Below are positions 24,187-32,213 of a DNA stretch of 64,000 nucleotides, in pieces. The stretch covers positions 6,060,545-6,124,544 of the forward strand of contig NZ_CP026692.1 in NCBI RefSeq assembly GCF_002949795.1. The letters run 5' to 3'. The notes under the pieces were generated by a model. That model did not search any database and was not told where the DNA came from. It saw nothing but the letters and a program-made list of their open reading frames with translations. This DNA is from Nostoc sp. 'Lobaria pulmonaria (5183) cyanobiont'. Lineage in GTDB: Bacteria > Cyanobacteriota > Cyanobacteriia > Cyanobacteriales > Nostocaceae. Position 1 is the first letter of the stretch. Every line of letters begins with the position of its first letter. The translations under genes were made by a program, and so were the position numbers.

Positions 24187-25746
24187 GTGGCAATGATAGA
24201 GCCTGAAAACAAATTATTTGCCCTAAAGGATGGTTGGGATTCTCATGAATCAAGAGAACAGCAACGCCTCAAAGCTTTGTCGGATTTAGGTTTGCGGCAA
24301 CCAGAAACAATTCCGGTTTTTGAAGAAGCCACACAGACTGCCGCCCGCTTTTTGGAAGCACCAATTTCCATATTGGGATTTGTAGATCAAGAACGCCACT
24401 GGTTCAAGTCGGCGGTGGGCTTATCTAGGCTGGGATTAATGAATCATTTGGCACAAAGCCGCCAACTACTACGCCGGGAGTCCTTTTGTACTCAGGTAGT
24501 AGATAGCTTTCAAGTAGTTGTAATTAATGATACGCATAAACTTACAGATCCAGTACTTGCTAGCAGCAAGTTAGTGCAAGATTATGGTATTCGTGCTTAC
24601 TTAGGAGCGCCATTGATTGATGCTGAGGGACATTGTTTGGGTGCATTGGCGGTGATGGATTTAGTGCCACGCAATTTTACACCCCAAGACATTGAGTTTT
24701 TACAAATCATCGCTCGTTGGAGCATGAGTGAATTTGAACGTAACCGACTCCTGCAAGCGAAACTCGAATCAAGCGCTCCCAAGAACGTTCCGATATTTTC
24801 ACTCAATGAGGAACGTAACACTGAGATTAAAATCACTGCATCCACTCAAGATAGCGACTCTGTTTCTACTAAGCAACTGAAGCTAGAACTTTTGAGTCAG
24901 CTAACTCAGGAGTTACGCACGCCCTTAACATCTGTACTCGGTATGGCTAGTGTTTTAGGACGTGAGATTTATGGGCCTTTGACGACTAAGCAGAGAGAAT
25001 ATTTGGAAATTATCCAACACAGTGGTCGGTACTTACTTTCCCTAGTAAACGAAATTACCGAACTAGGAGCTATGGATGAAAATTCAACTGTGCTAAATCT
25101 AGCTCCCGTGGATATTGAAATGCTATGCCAACAAGCTATCAATACCCTCGAAGAAATAGCTAATCGCCGCGAGCAAGATATTCGCCTGTCTATAGAACCG
25201 GGACGCAGTCGCATTTGCCCTTTAGATAAAGACAAGGTGCGGCAAATCCTCTATCACCTGGTTTTCAGTGTGATTCAACTTTCGGCTACAGGTAGCATTG
25301 TTCGCATTCATGTTTCTTACAAAGAAGATACGCTCAACATTACCATTTGGGTTTCCCATCCCTGGTTAGGGGACGGCATAACTGAGGTTGATCCTTACTT
25401 CCGTCTCAATTCTTTGTCGTTGCTGGAGCTTACAGGTGAGGTAGCAACTTACAATACTTATACAGACAGACACGAGCAACTAGATACTTCATCAGTAGCA
25501 GTGGAGAATTCCAAGAATCTGAGTGATTCCCACTCAAATTTCTTTGCTACTAGTTCAGGTATAAATTTAGCTAAATCGCATGGAAATCTTTCTCGTGAAA
25601 GCTTGGGTTTATTACTAAGTTGTCAACTGGCAGAATTGCATGGCGGACATATTTTGATTCAAGGTTCACCAGAGTCAGGATATCGTTATGTGCTTTCTTT
25701 GCCGCTGCAACTGGCGACTTCCTCACCAGCAATTAGCGATGTCTGA
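24187..25746 (+). CDS. GAF-domain sensor with degenerate histidine kinase module
   Basis: The 519-residue protein has an N-terminal GAF domain (about 45-185, with IRAYLGAPLIDAEGHCLGAL). A HisKA-like helical hairpin (about 230-295) and an ATPase-like domain (about 345-510) follow. The H-box reads TQELRTPLTSVLG, so glutamine 241 replaces the phosphorylated histidine. The N-box (ILYHLVFSVIQL) lacks its asparagines and no DxGxG box is visible. LLLSCQLAELHGGHI and the last strand are conserved. It probably signals by protein contact or acts as a dimer partner rather than by autophosphorylation. There is no membrane segment. It stands alone on the plus strand. Confidence 0.88.
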   Translation: MAMIEPENKLFALKDGWDSHESREQQRLKALSDLGLRQPETIPVFEEATQTAARFLEAPISILGFVDQERHWFKSAVGLSRLGLMNHLAQSRQLLRRESFCTQVVDSFQVVVINDTHKLTDPVLASSKLVQDYGIRAYLGAPLIDAEGHCLGALAVMDLVPRNFTPQDIEFLQIIARWSMSEFERNRLLQAKLESSAPKNVPIFSLNEERNTEIKITASTQDSDSVSTKQLKLELLSQLTQELRTPLTSVLGMASVLGREIYGPLTTKQREYLEIIQHSGRYLLSLVNEITELGAMDENSTVLNLAPVDIEMLCQQAINTLEEIANRREQDIRLSIEPGRSRICPLDKDKVRQILYHLVFSVIQLSATGSIVRIHVSYKEDTLNITIWVSHPWLGDGITEVDPYFRLNSLSLLELTGEVATYNTYTDRHEQLDTSSVAVENSKNLSDSHSNFFATSSGINLAKSHGNLSRESLGLLLSCQLAELHGGHILIQGSPESGYRYVLSLPLQLATSSPAISDV

Positions 25747-26060
25747 TCGTGGGGATTGGGGATTGGGGATTGGGGATTGGAGATTGGGAAAGACGTATTT
25801 TCTATCTATATTTCATTAATTCGTAGCGAATTATCTGTGTGCTTCTGCGCTTACCTATGCCTTTAAATTTCAACCCTCAATTCGCCACCATTTTACGTAA
25901 AGCTGTACTAAGTATATGAAGAACTATCTTAACTTCGTGTTGGCTGATGGCTAAGAATAAGAGCGCCATCAAGCGATCTGCAATCTCTGTTATTACCTTT
26001 TTATAGCTATAGGCATTATGATCAATTCCAAGTTCTGCGTCGGCAGGCTAATCGATCGCA
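25747..26060. other. Intergenic region with GGGGATT heptamer array
   Basis: Bases about 25748-25793 are tandem 7-mers (GGGGATTGGGGATTGGGGAT and the like). The rest of the 314-base gap to ictB is unstructured AT-rich DNA with no supported gene. Confidence 0.75.
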
Positions 26061-27488
26061 ATGTTTTTTATGAATTTAGTCTGGCAACGATTTACTCTAT
26101 CAACTTTACCGCTCAAAGAATATCTTGCTACCAGTTATGTACACCGCTCTCTGGTGGGACTACTAAGTTCTTGGCGGCAAACTAGCGTCTTACTCCAGTG
26201 GGGAGATGCGATCGCAGCGGCTTTACTCAGCTTAATATATGCTCTAGCACCTTTTGCTTCGAGTACGTTGGTGGGTTTTTTGCTGGTGGCTTGTGTCGGA
26301 TTTTGGCTGTTGTTGACTTTATCCGATCAAGTAACACCAGCAAATGTCTCGTCAGTCACTCCGATTCACCTGCTAGTATTGCTCTACTGGGGGGTTGCCG
26401 CAGTTGCAACAGCATTATCACCAGTGAAAAAGGCGGCACTTAACGACTTGGGAACGTTGACCTTGTATTTGCTACTATTTACCCTTTGTGCCAGGGTATT
26501 AAGGTCGCCTCGTCTCCGTTCTTGGATTATCATCCTTTATCTGCACGTATCGTTAATTGTTAGTGTATACGGGTTGCGGCAATGGTTTTTTGGAGCCACA
26601 GCACTGGCAACTTGGGTCGATCCAGAATCTCCTATGTCAAAGACTACAAGAGTCTACAGTTATTTAGGCAATCCCAACTTATTGGCTGGATACCTCTTAC
26701 CAGCAGTAATTTTTAGCTTAGTGGCAATTTTTGCATGGCAAAGCTGGCCTAAGAAAGCCCTTGCATTAACGATGCTAATTGTCAATAGTTCTTGCCTGAT
26801 TCTGACTTTTAGTCGTGGTGGTTGGATTGGACTAGTGGTGGCAGTTTTAGCTGTGATGGCATTACTAGTTTATTGGAAAAGCGTGGAAATGCCTCGTTTT
26901 TGGCGTACTTGGTCACTACCGATTGTCTTGGGAGGTTTGATCGGCGTATTGGTGCTAGCAGTGATATTTGTAGAGCCAGTGCGACTGCGAGTCTTTAGTA
27001 TTTTTGCCGACCGTAAAGATAGCAGCAATAATTTTCGCCGAAATGTATGGGATGCTGTTTTTGAGATGATTCGCGATCGCCCGATTTTCGGCATTGGGCC
27101 TGGTCACAACTCTTTTAATAAAGTTTATCCCCTGTACCAACGCCCTCGTTACACTGCTTTGAGCGCTTATTCGATATTGTTTGAAGTGACTGTAGAAACT
27201 GGCTTTGTTGGTTTAGCCTGTTTTCTCTGGCTAATAATTGTCACATTTAATACGGCACTTTTGCAAGTGCGACGATTGCGAAAAATCAGGAGTGTAGAGG
27301 GATTTTGGTTAATTGGAGCGATCGCTATTTTGTTGGGTATGCTAGCTCACGGCACCGTAGATACTGTTTGGTATCGTCCTGAAGTTAATACCCTCTGGTG
27401 GCTGATCGTTGCCTTAATTGCCAGCTATTGGACACCTTTAGCTCGAAATCAGACAAGTTCAACTAACTCAGAAGCAGCAATAAACTAA
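26061..27488 (+). CDS. ictB: IctB family protein (O-antigen ligase-like membrane protein)
   Basis: This 475-residue protein has about ten or more membrane spans and the N-terminal signature of cyanobacterial IctB (WRQTSVLLQWGDAIAAALLS, LIYALAPFASSTLVG). The O-antigen ligase/Wzy-C-like region includes YLGNPNLLAGYLLPA and SRGGWIGLVV, and a late FGIGPGHNSFNKVYP loop. IctB was first linked to inorganic carbon accumulation, but its domain resembles polysaccharide ligases or polymerases and its true reaction is unsettled. The ATG at 26070 is an alternative start. It converges on the WGxxGxxG gene with a shared terminator hairpin. Confidence 0.9.
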   Translation: MFFMNLVWQRFTLSTLPLKEYLATSYVHRSLVGLLSSWRQTSVLLQWGDAIAAALLSLIYALAPFASSTLVGFLLVACVGFWLLLTLSDQVTPANVSSVTPIHLLVLLYWGVAAVATALSPVKKAALNDLGTLTLYLLLFTLCARVLRSPRLRSWIIILYLHVSLIVSVYGLRQWFFGATALATWVDPESPMSKTTRVYSYLGNPNLLAGYLLPAVIFSLVAIFAWQSWPKKALALTMLIVNSSCLILTFSRGGWIGLVVAVLAVMALLVYWKSVEMPRFWRTWSLPIVLGGLIGVLVLAVIFVEPVRLRVFSIFADRKDSSNNFRRNVWDAVFEMIRDRPIFGIGPGHNSFNKVYPLYQRPRYTALSAYSILFEVTVETGFVGLACFLWLIIVTFNTALLQVRRLRKIRSVEGFWLIGAIAILLGMLAHGTVDTVWYRPEVNTLWWLIVALIASYWTPLARNQTSSTNSEAAIN

Positions 27489-27495
27489 CATCAAT

Positions 27496-27534
27496 AAGTT
27501 GTCAGTTGTTGTCTTACTGAACAACTGACAACTT
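27496..27534. terminator. Bidirectional terminator hairpin
   Basis: AAGTTGTCAGTTGTT and AACAACTGACAACTT form a perfect 15-bp stem with a nine-base loop between the convergent ictB (ends 27488) and WGxxGxxG (ends 27551) genes. A short T run (TTTT) follows on the plus strand. Confidence 0.8.
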
Positions 27535-27550
27535 TTAAATTTTGAATTGT

Positions 27551-27829
27551 CTAATCTCTGTAAGTAGTGCCACTTGGGGCATTAGGGTCGCGATAAGCAG
27601 TCGGTTGAGGATCGCGCTTTTTGCCAGCCAACCCAGCTAGACCGAATAAACCAATCAATCCTAGCCAACCCCAATTAAAATCGTTGCGCTCATTAGTGGT
27701 CGTTGTTGGAGCAGTAGTGGCCCCGGAGTCATTAGTTGTCTGAGCTTGTGCAGATAGAGTTAAGGGTAAAATTCCCATACTCAAGCTGAGAACGCCAGCC
27801 CCAACAAATGTAATGAAATTACTTTTCAT
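27551..27829 (-). CDS. Small secreted protein with WGxxGxxG C-terminal motif
   Basis: From the ATG at 27829 the product has 92 residues. A signal peptide (MKSNFITFVGAGVLSLSMGI to SAQAQ, about 1-30) is followed by a Thr/Asn-rich linker. A tryptophan/glycine hydrophobic segment, WGWLGLIGLFGLAGL, comes next and then the basic AGKKRDP, and the chain ends PSGTTYRD. The WG-LG-GL-GLAG pattern followed by KKR is the WGxxGxxG-type domain of cyanobacterial exported proteins and resembles a C-terminal sorting or anchor signal. A start at 27853 would add eight residues. A cyanoexosortase gene lies 5.4 kb away, but processing by it is only a conjecture. Confidence 0.8.
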   Translation of the reverse strand: MKSNFITFVGAGVLSLSMGILPLTLSAQAQTTNDSGATTAPTTTTNERNDFNWGWLGLIGLFGLAGLAGKKRDPQPTAYRDPNAPSGTTYRD

Positions 27830-28009
27830 AAATCTGAAAATTCCTGATGCCATCCGAAGTTACTCACCACTGTATCGAGTCTCAACCGTAACAAAATCAA
27901 TCTGCGGCTATAAACTAGGCATTTTCAGAACTCACGCTGTAGACATACAAGATAATTTTCACAGCAATCAGTTTCTCACTCTTACTGTGGTAGTTTAGCA
28001 AACCGATCC

Positions 28010-28477
28010 TCAATAGCTTTTCATAGCCCGTTGAATGTCACGCTGGTCTTGGCGTCGTTTCAGGTCTTCTCGTTTATCGTGGAGCTTTTTACCTTTTCCA
28101 AGGGCTATACTCACTTTTAGCCAGCCTCGTTTAAGATACATTTTCAAAGGGATTAAAGTTAAACCCTGCTGTTCGACTTTGCCAATTAGCTTACGGAGTT
28201 CTTGGCGATGCAATAGTAGCTTGCGTGTACGCCGTGGTTCATGATTAAAATATTGTCCACTAGCGTTGTAAGGTGAGATATGCACATTAATCAACCATGC
28301 TTCGCCATTGCGAAGCAAAGCATAGCCATCTTGGAGATTGACTTTACCCGCACGAATCGACTTCACCTCTGTTCCTGTCAACTCAATTCCAGCTTCGTAA
28401 GTTTCTAGAATTTCATACAAATAACGGGCTTGACGGTTGTCGCAAATAACTTTGTAACCTTCGTTCTTGTCGCTCAT
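28010..28477 (-). CDS. smpB: SsrA-binding protein SmpB
   Basis: SmpB brings tmRNA to stalled ribosomes for trans-translation. It has 155 residues, the normal size. Signatures are NRQARYLYEILETYEAGIEL, GTEVKSIRAGKVNLQDGYA, INVHISPY, RTRKLLLHRQEL and the basic tail GKGKKLHDKREDLKRRQ. The tmRNA gene is not adjacent. It is monocistronic on the minus strand. Confidence 0.97.
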   Translation of the reverse strand: MSDKNEGYKVICDNRQARYLYEILETYEAGIELTGTEVKSIRAGKVNLQDGYALLRNGEAWLINVHISPYNASGQYFNHEPRRTRKLLLHRQELRKLIGKVEQQGLTLIPLKMYLKRGWLKVSIALGKGKKLHDKREDLKRRQDQRDIQRAMKSY

Positions 28478-28721
28478 TGATAATTTTGTGTGCTTTAAAT
28501 GTACCTAAAAAATTATTTTGATTGGCTTGTAAATTATAGGGTGTATCTTAGAACCGCTATAAATGGTGAACTGTATATCACTAATTTAGCTTTTTTAAGT
28601 TCAAAATTAAGGTTTTCTGGCAACTTTAAGTTAGCTGATACCGCTTACCTTTGAGGTTTCATAGAACAAGTTGCTTGAGCAACTTGTCTGACCAAGCCTG
28701 ATTTTGTGCAGTTTCACAAAT

Positions 28722-28863
28722 AGGACTTATACATCAAGTAGGGGCAATACCCTGTGGGAAGCCGCTTCTCTAGGAAAGACTCTGCATAACTTGCTTCTTT
28801 GCGTTTACATGAATTGCCCCTACAGAAAATCAAGATTTTCTACTCCCTTTTGGCATAAGTCCT
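28722..28863. mobile_element. MITE-like element with AGGACTTAT terminal inverted repeats
   Basis: The 142-base element is bounded by AGGACTTAT (28722-28730) and ATAAGTCCT (28855-28863). Inside, GTAGGGGCAAT and GAATTGCCCCTAC form a second inverted pair. These inner arms and the following AAATCAAG...CCTTTTTGGC-type tail recur at 62225-62292, where the arms are directly joined, so this copy has about 70 extra bases between them. There is no transposase. AGGACTTA ends are typical of cyanobacterial insertion-sequence derivatives. Confidence 0.6.
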
Positions 28864-28913
28864 GACAAAGAATTGGTATGACGCTAATGATGATGAGTTG
28901 TTACAAATTACAA

Positions 28914-28943
28914 AGCTCTCTGTGCCTCCTAAGCACAGGGAGT
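28914..28943. other. Hairpin upstream of the response regulator gene
   Basis: CTCTCTGTGC and GCACAGGGAG pair over ten bases with one G-U, separated by CTCCTAA. It lies about 190 bases before the response regulator start at 29135, in the 657-base gap after smpB. It is not followed by a T run on the plus strand. It could be a leader structure or a repeat. The rest of the gap is AT-rich and holds no supported gene. Confidence 0.5.
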
Positions 28944-29134
28944 CTAAGGTGGTTACACTTCGTTAACCTTCCTAATGATTTAAGATTTTCCTTATAAATA
29001 AACCCTTAGAGCAGTCATTAGCTAGTAATCCTGTCATAGTATGAAACATAAGAACACTATTATTGTCTGTGTTCACTAACGGAGTACATAGAAGCAATAT
29101 TTCTGAGTAAAAAAATGCTAGGGGTGTATTATCC

Positions 29135-29818
29135 ATGCCCTTGACGATCCTTGTAGTGGATGATGATTTGGGCACTCGTCTGTCTGTTAGCGACTATCTT
29201 GAACTGTCTGGCTACTCAGTGATCACGGCTAATGACGGTCAAGAGGCTTTGTTTATGGTGGATGAGTATCATCCTGATTTGATTGTCACGGATATTGTTA
29301 TGCCACGAATGAATGGCTATGAACTGGTGCGCCGGGTGCGTCAACAACCAGTGTTTCGTTTATTGCCTGTAATTTTATTAACGGCACGTATTAAAACCCA
29401 AGAAAGAATTCTGGGCTACCAGTCAGGGTGCGATTTATATTTACCCAAGCCTTTTGAACTGGAAGAGTTAGCAGCAGCAATCCGCAATCTTTTAGAGCGA
29501 TCGCAAATTATCCAATCAGAATACCGTTTTTCTCATAAAGACAGTTTGGGCATTTCCGGCTTGACAAAAGCGGAGGATGCGCATAATTCTCTGTCCACTA
29601 AAATTCAGCAATCCCATCTGCACTCAGCCCTAACTCATAGAGAACAGGAAGTCTTAGAGTTATTGACTCATGGTCTTTCTAATGCCGAAATGGGTCATCA
29701 GCTACACCTGAGTCCTCGAACCGTGGAAAAGTACGTTAGCAGTTTATTGAGAAAAACCTCAACCAGCAACCGCGCGGAATTAGTCCGTTTTGCGATGAAG
29801 CATGGTTTAGTGGAATAA
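29135..29818 (+). CDS. NarL-type response regulator (REC + LuxR HTH)
   Basis: The 227-residue regulator has a receiver domain at 1-122 with VVDDD (acidic pocket), the phospho-acceptor in DLIVTDIVMPRMNGYE, the TAR threonine and the lysine of PKPFELEELA. A LuxR-type HTH (about 165-225) follows: THREQEVLELL, SNAEMGHQLHLS, PRTVEKYVSSLLRK. Unlike the regulator at 118-795, its receiver is of the OmpR/CheY style, a combination frequent in cyanobacteria. The partner kinase is not adjacent. It converges on the phosphatase gene. Confidence 0.93.
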   Translation: MPLTILVVDDDLGTRLSVSDYLELSGYSVITANDGQEALFMVDEYHPDLIVTDIVMPRMNGYELVRRVRQQPVFRLLPVILLTARIKTQERILGYQSGCDLYLPKPFELEELAAAIRNLLERSQIIQSEYRFSHKDSLGISGLTKAEDAHNSLSTKIQQSHLHSALTHREQEVLELLTHGLSNAEMGHQLHLSPRTVEKYVSSLLRKTSTSNRAELVRFAMKHGLVE

Positions 29819-29863
29819 AAGTTAGGAGTTCAAAGTGAGGAGTGAGGAATTAAAACTTCTAAC

Positions 29864-30367
29864 TCATAACTCTTCACTTTGAACTTTTGTGAGCAGGCCT
29901 TCACAAGCATCGATCAGTAAATCAATAACCTGATTAAATCCCTCTTGACCACCGTAATAGGGATCTGGAACTTCCTTTAGAGTGTGTCGAGAGCAAAACT
30001 CGCATATCAAACGCACTTTATGCTGATATTGCTTAGTTCGATCGAGACTGAGGATGTTATCATAATTTTCTCGATCCATAGCCAAAATCAAATCAAAGTC
30101 TTGAAAGTCTGACTTTTGAAACTGGCGTGCTCGACCACGCAGTTTAATTCCCAACTTAGTAGCAGCCGCAGCACTCATGCGTCTGTCAGGTGGGCTACCA
30201 ACGTGATAGCTAGATGTGCCAGCAGAATCACAGAGGATGCGTATGCCTTTGGGGTCGGCGGAGCCATCGCTCAAGCCAGCCTGCTCAATTAGATGATTCA
30301 TGATATTTTCTGCCGATGGCGATCGGCAGATGTTACCTAAGCAGACAAACAGCAACTTGTAAGGCAT
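29864..30367 (-). CDS. Low-molecular-weight protein-tyrosine phosphatase
   Basis: The 167-residue phosphatase has the N-terminal P-loop CLGNICRS (C9 nucleophile, R15) and the general-acid loop EVPDPYYGG. Such enzymes dephosphorylate BY-kinases and other tyrosine-phosphorylated proteins. The ATG at 30367 (MPYKLLFVCLGN) was chosen. An upstream ATG would start inside a heptamer repeat (MTIDKGQRKS). The last codons (KVQSEEL-stop) lie in repeat-like DNA that is an inverted partner of the sequence after the response regulator stop (GTTCAAAGTGA pairs with TCACTTTGAAC). The C-terminal tail may therefore be acquired. Confidence 0.93.
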   Translation of the reverse strand: MPYKLLFVCLGNICRSPSAENIMNHLIEQAGLSDGSADPKGIRILCDSAGTSSYHVGSPPDRRMSAAAATKLGIKLRGRARQFQKSDFQDFDLILAMDRENYDNILSLDRTKQYQHKVRLICEFCSRHTLKEVPDPYYGGQEGFNQVIDLLIDACEGLLTKVQSEEL

Positions 30368-30493
30368 AGATTTTCTTTGTCCTTTGTCAATAGTCATTTA
30401 TCTGCGTACCCCTTCAAAAAAGCAAGCTACGCACAGCGTTTCCCTGAGCAGAAGTCTGAGCGCCGACTTTCGGCGCTCAGACTTCTCTGTTTA

Positions 30494-30546
30494 TCCAGTG
30501 ACTAATGACCAATGACTAATGACCAATGACTAATGACCAATGACTA
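30494..30546. repeat. Heptamer tandem array (AATGACT/AATGACC)
   Basis: Alternating AATGACTAATGACCAATGAC units occupy about 50 bases and run into the YbaB stop codon: the CTA at 30544-30546 (TAG on the minus strand) is part of the repeat unit. Confidence 0.9.
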
Positions 30547-30891
30547 AAATCCAGGTAACTCCAATCCACTGGTTAATTCTTCCATACGTTCCCGCATTGT
30601 TGCTGTGGACTTGTTGTAGGCTTCTTTCATTGCCACTGTTACAAGATCAGAAAGTACTTCTGCACCTTCTGCTAAAGCATCTGGAGAAATTTCTACTCGT
30701 TTTGGTTCTTGGTTCCCACTGACAATCACCTTCACCAGGCCACCGCCAGATTCTCCTTGAATCTCCATTTGCTCCAATTCTTCTTGGAGTCGCTTTGCGC
30801 CTTCTTGAACTTGCTGTGCTTTCTTAAAAGCTTCGGCCAGTTCCTTCATTTTTCCTAAGCCAAAGCCAAATCCCTGTCCTTTTCCTGTCAT
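30544..30891 (-). CDS. YbaB/EbfC family nucleoid-associated protein
   Basis: The 115-residue YbaB/EbfC protein is a small dimeric DNA-binding protein. It begins MTGKGQGFGFGLGKMKELAE, has the central helix AQQVQEGAKRLQEELEQMEI, the strand GGGLVKVIVSGNQEPKRVEI and the C-terminal helical part LVTVAMKEAYNKS. It is found in most bacteria, often near dnaX-recR, but here it stands by itself 200 bases downstream of murB. Its TAG stop is provided by a heptamer repeat. Confidence 0.93.
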   Translation of the reverse strand: MTGKGQGFGFGLGKMKELAEAFKKAQQVQEGAKRLQEELEQMEIQGESGGGLVKVIVSGNQEPKRVEISPDALAEGAEVLSDLVTVAMKEAYNKSTATMRERMEELTSGLELPGF

Positions 30892-31090
30892 AATTATTTG
30901 TACGCGTGTGCGTTGAATAACAAATCAAATTCAATTATAGATGCGGTAAGTAATTTGCCTCTTTTTTTACCAATAATTAATGCATCCTAGAATAGATTAT
31001 GGGTCACAAGATGCAGAAGTGCAAAGGGGAAAGACTTACTCCAACTTCCCCTCTGCTCCTTTGCTTCGCCCATTCCCGGAATTAAAAGTT

Positions 31091-32089
31091 TCAACAAGCA
31101 CCTTGAAACTCTCCGAGCATTTTAACTTCTGGCTCTAAATTAATAGACCAACGTTCTTGTACTTGATGTTGGATGTGGCGAATGAGACAGAAGATGTCAC
31201 TAGCTTTTGCTCCACCACGATTAACGATAAAATTAGCATGGAGTAGCGCTACTTGTGCGCCACCAATTTGGTAGCCTTTGAGACCAGTTTGTTCAATTAA
31301 CCAGCCAGCACTGTAAGGTTTGGGATTGCGGAAAACACTGCCACAACTGGGGAAGTTGTATGGTTGGGTGCTTAATCGATGCTTTTTGTGTTCTTTGGTG
31401 ATTGCCACAACTTTTGCGGGGTCTGCACCTGGCGCGAGTTGTAAGGTGGCTTGGGTGACTATGCGATCGCCACCTTGCAATAATGAAGTCCGGTAGCTAT
31501 AACCTAACTGTTCCGGGGTAAGAGTTTCCAGTGTACCATCGGGTGAAAGTACCTGGGCACTAACTAACATATCTGCGATACAGCTATTATGTGCCCCTGC
31601 GTTCATCACCACGGCACCTCCTGCTGTTCCAGGGATACCAACAGCCCACTCCAATCCTTGCCAACCTAATTCTGCTGCTGCCCATGCCAGGCTGGGAATT
31701 GATTCTCCAGCAGCAACGGTTAATTGACCGGTTTGGGGGTGAAAGTTGCTGAAGCGGAGATGACGAGTAGCAATGACTAAGCCTGATATACCACCATCGC
31801 TTACCAGCAAGTTAGAACCTGCTCCCAGTGTTGTTACCTTTAAATTACGTTCTTTTGCGTATTTAAGACTTGCTTGCAGTGCTTCTAAGTTTCGGGGGGC
31901 AACGTATAAATCAGCGGCTCCCCCAACTCTATAGGAAGTAAACGCTGACAAAGAAGCCTGGGACTTGATCGCACAATCAGTACTGGGTAAGTAAATTACT
32001 TCGTTCTCCACTGAATTAGCTGTTTGCTGTTTCTTTGTATTCAAAGCAGAAACTGTGCAGACGTTTCCAGCTGCCTGGGAAATGGTCAT
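31091..32089 (-). CDS. murB: UDP-N-acetylenolpyruvoylglucosamine reductase
   Basis: MurB is the FAD/NADPH enzyme that reduces UDP-GlcNAc-enolpyruvate to UDP-MurNAc in peptidoglycan synthesis. It has 332 residues. Motifs include the FAD-binding segment TLGAGSNLLVSDGGI, WAVGIPGTAGGAVVMNAGAH, YRTSLL and CGSVFRNPK with the catalytic serine region. It lies 124 bases downstream of murC in the same direction, so a murC-murB operon is likely. The first about 45 residues before SLSAFTSYRVGG are a variable extension. Confidence 0.97.
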   Translation of the reverse strand: MTISQAAGNVCTVSALNTKKQQTANSVENEVIYLPSTDCAIKSQASLSAFTSYRVGGAADLYVAPRNLEALQASLKYAKERNLKVTTLGAGSNLLVSDGGISGLVIATRHLRFSNFHPQTGQLTVAAGESIPSLAWAAAELGWQGLEWAVGIPGTAGGAVVMNAGAHNSCIADMLVSAQVLSPDGTLETLTPEQLGYSYRTSLLQGGDRIVTQATLQLAPGADPAKVVAITKEHKKHRLSTQPYNFPSCGSVFRNPKPYSAGWLIEQTGLKGYQIGGAQVALLHANFIVNRGGAKASDIFCLIRHIQHQVQERWSINLEPEVKMLGEFQGAC

Positions 32090-32213
32090 CTTTACTTTGT
32101 TTTGGTAAAATTTTTACATTAATTTACCGCAAAGATACGGTAACAGAATTCACAGATGAAACCGTTGCCAGAGAGGCACTTTGCTCGGAAATAAAACTTC
32201 GCAAAGTCTCCAC

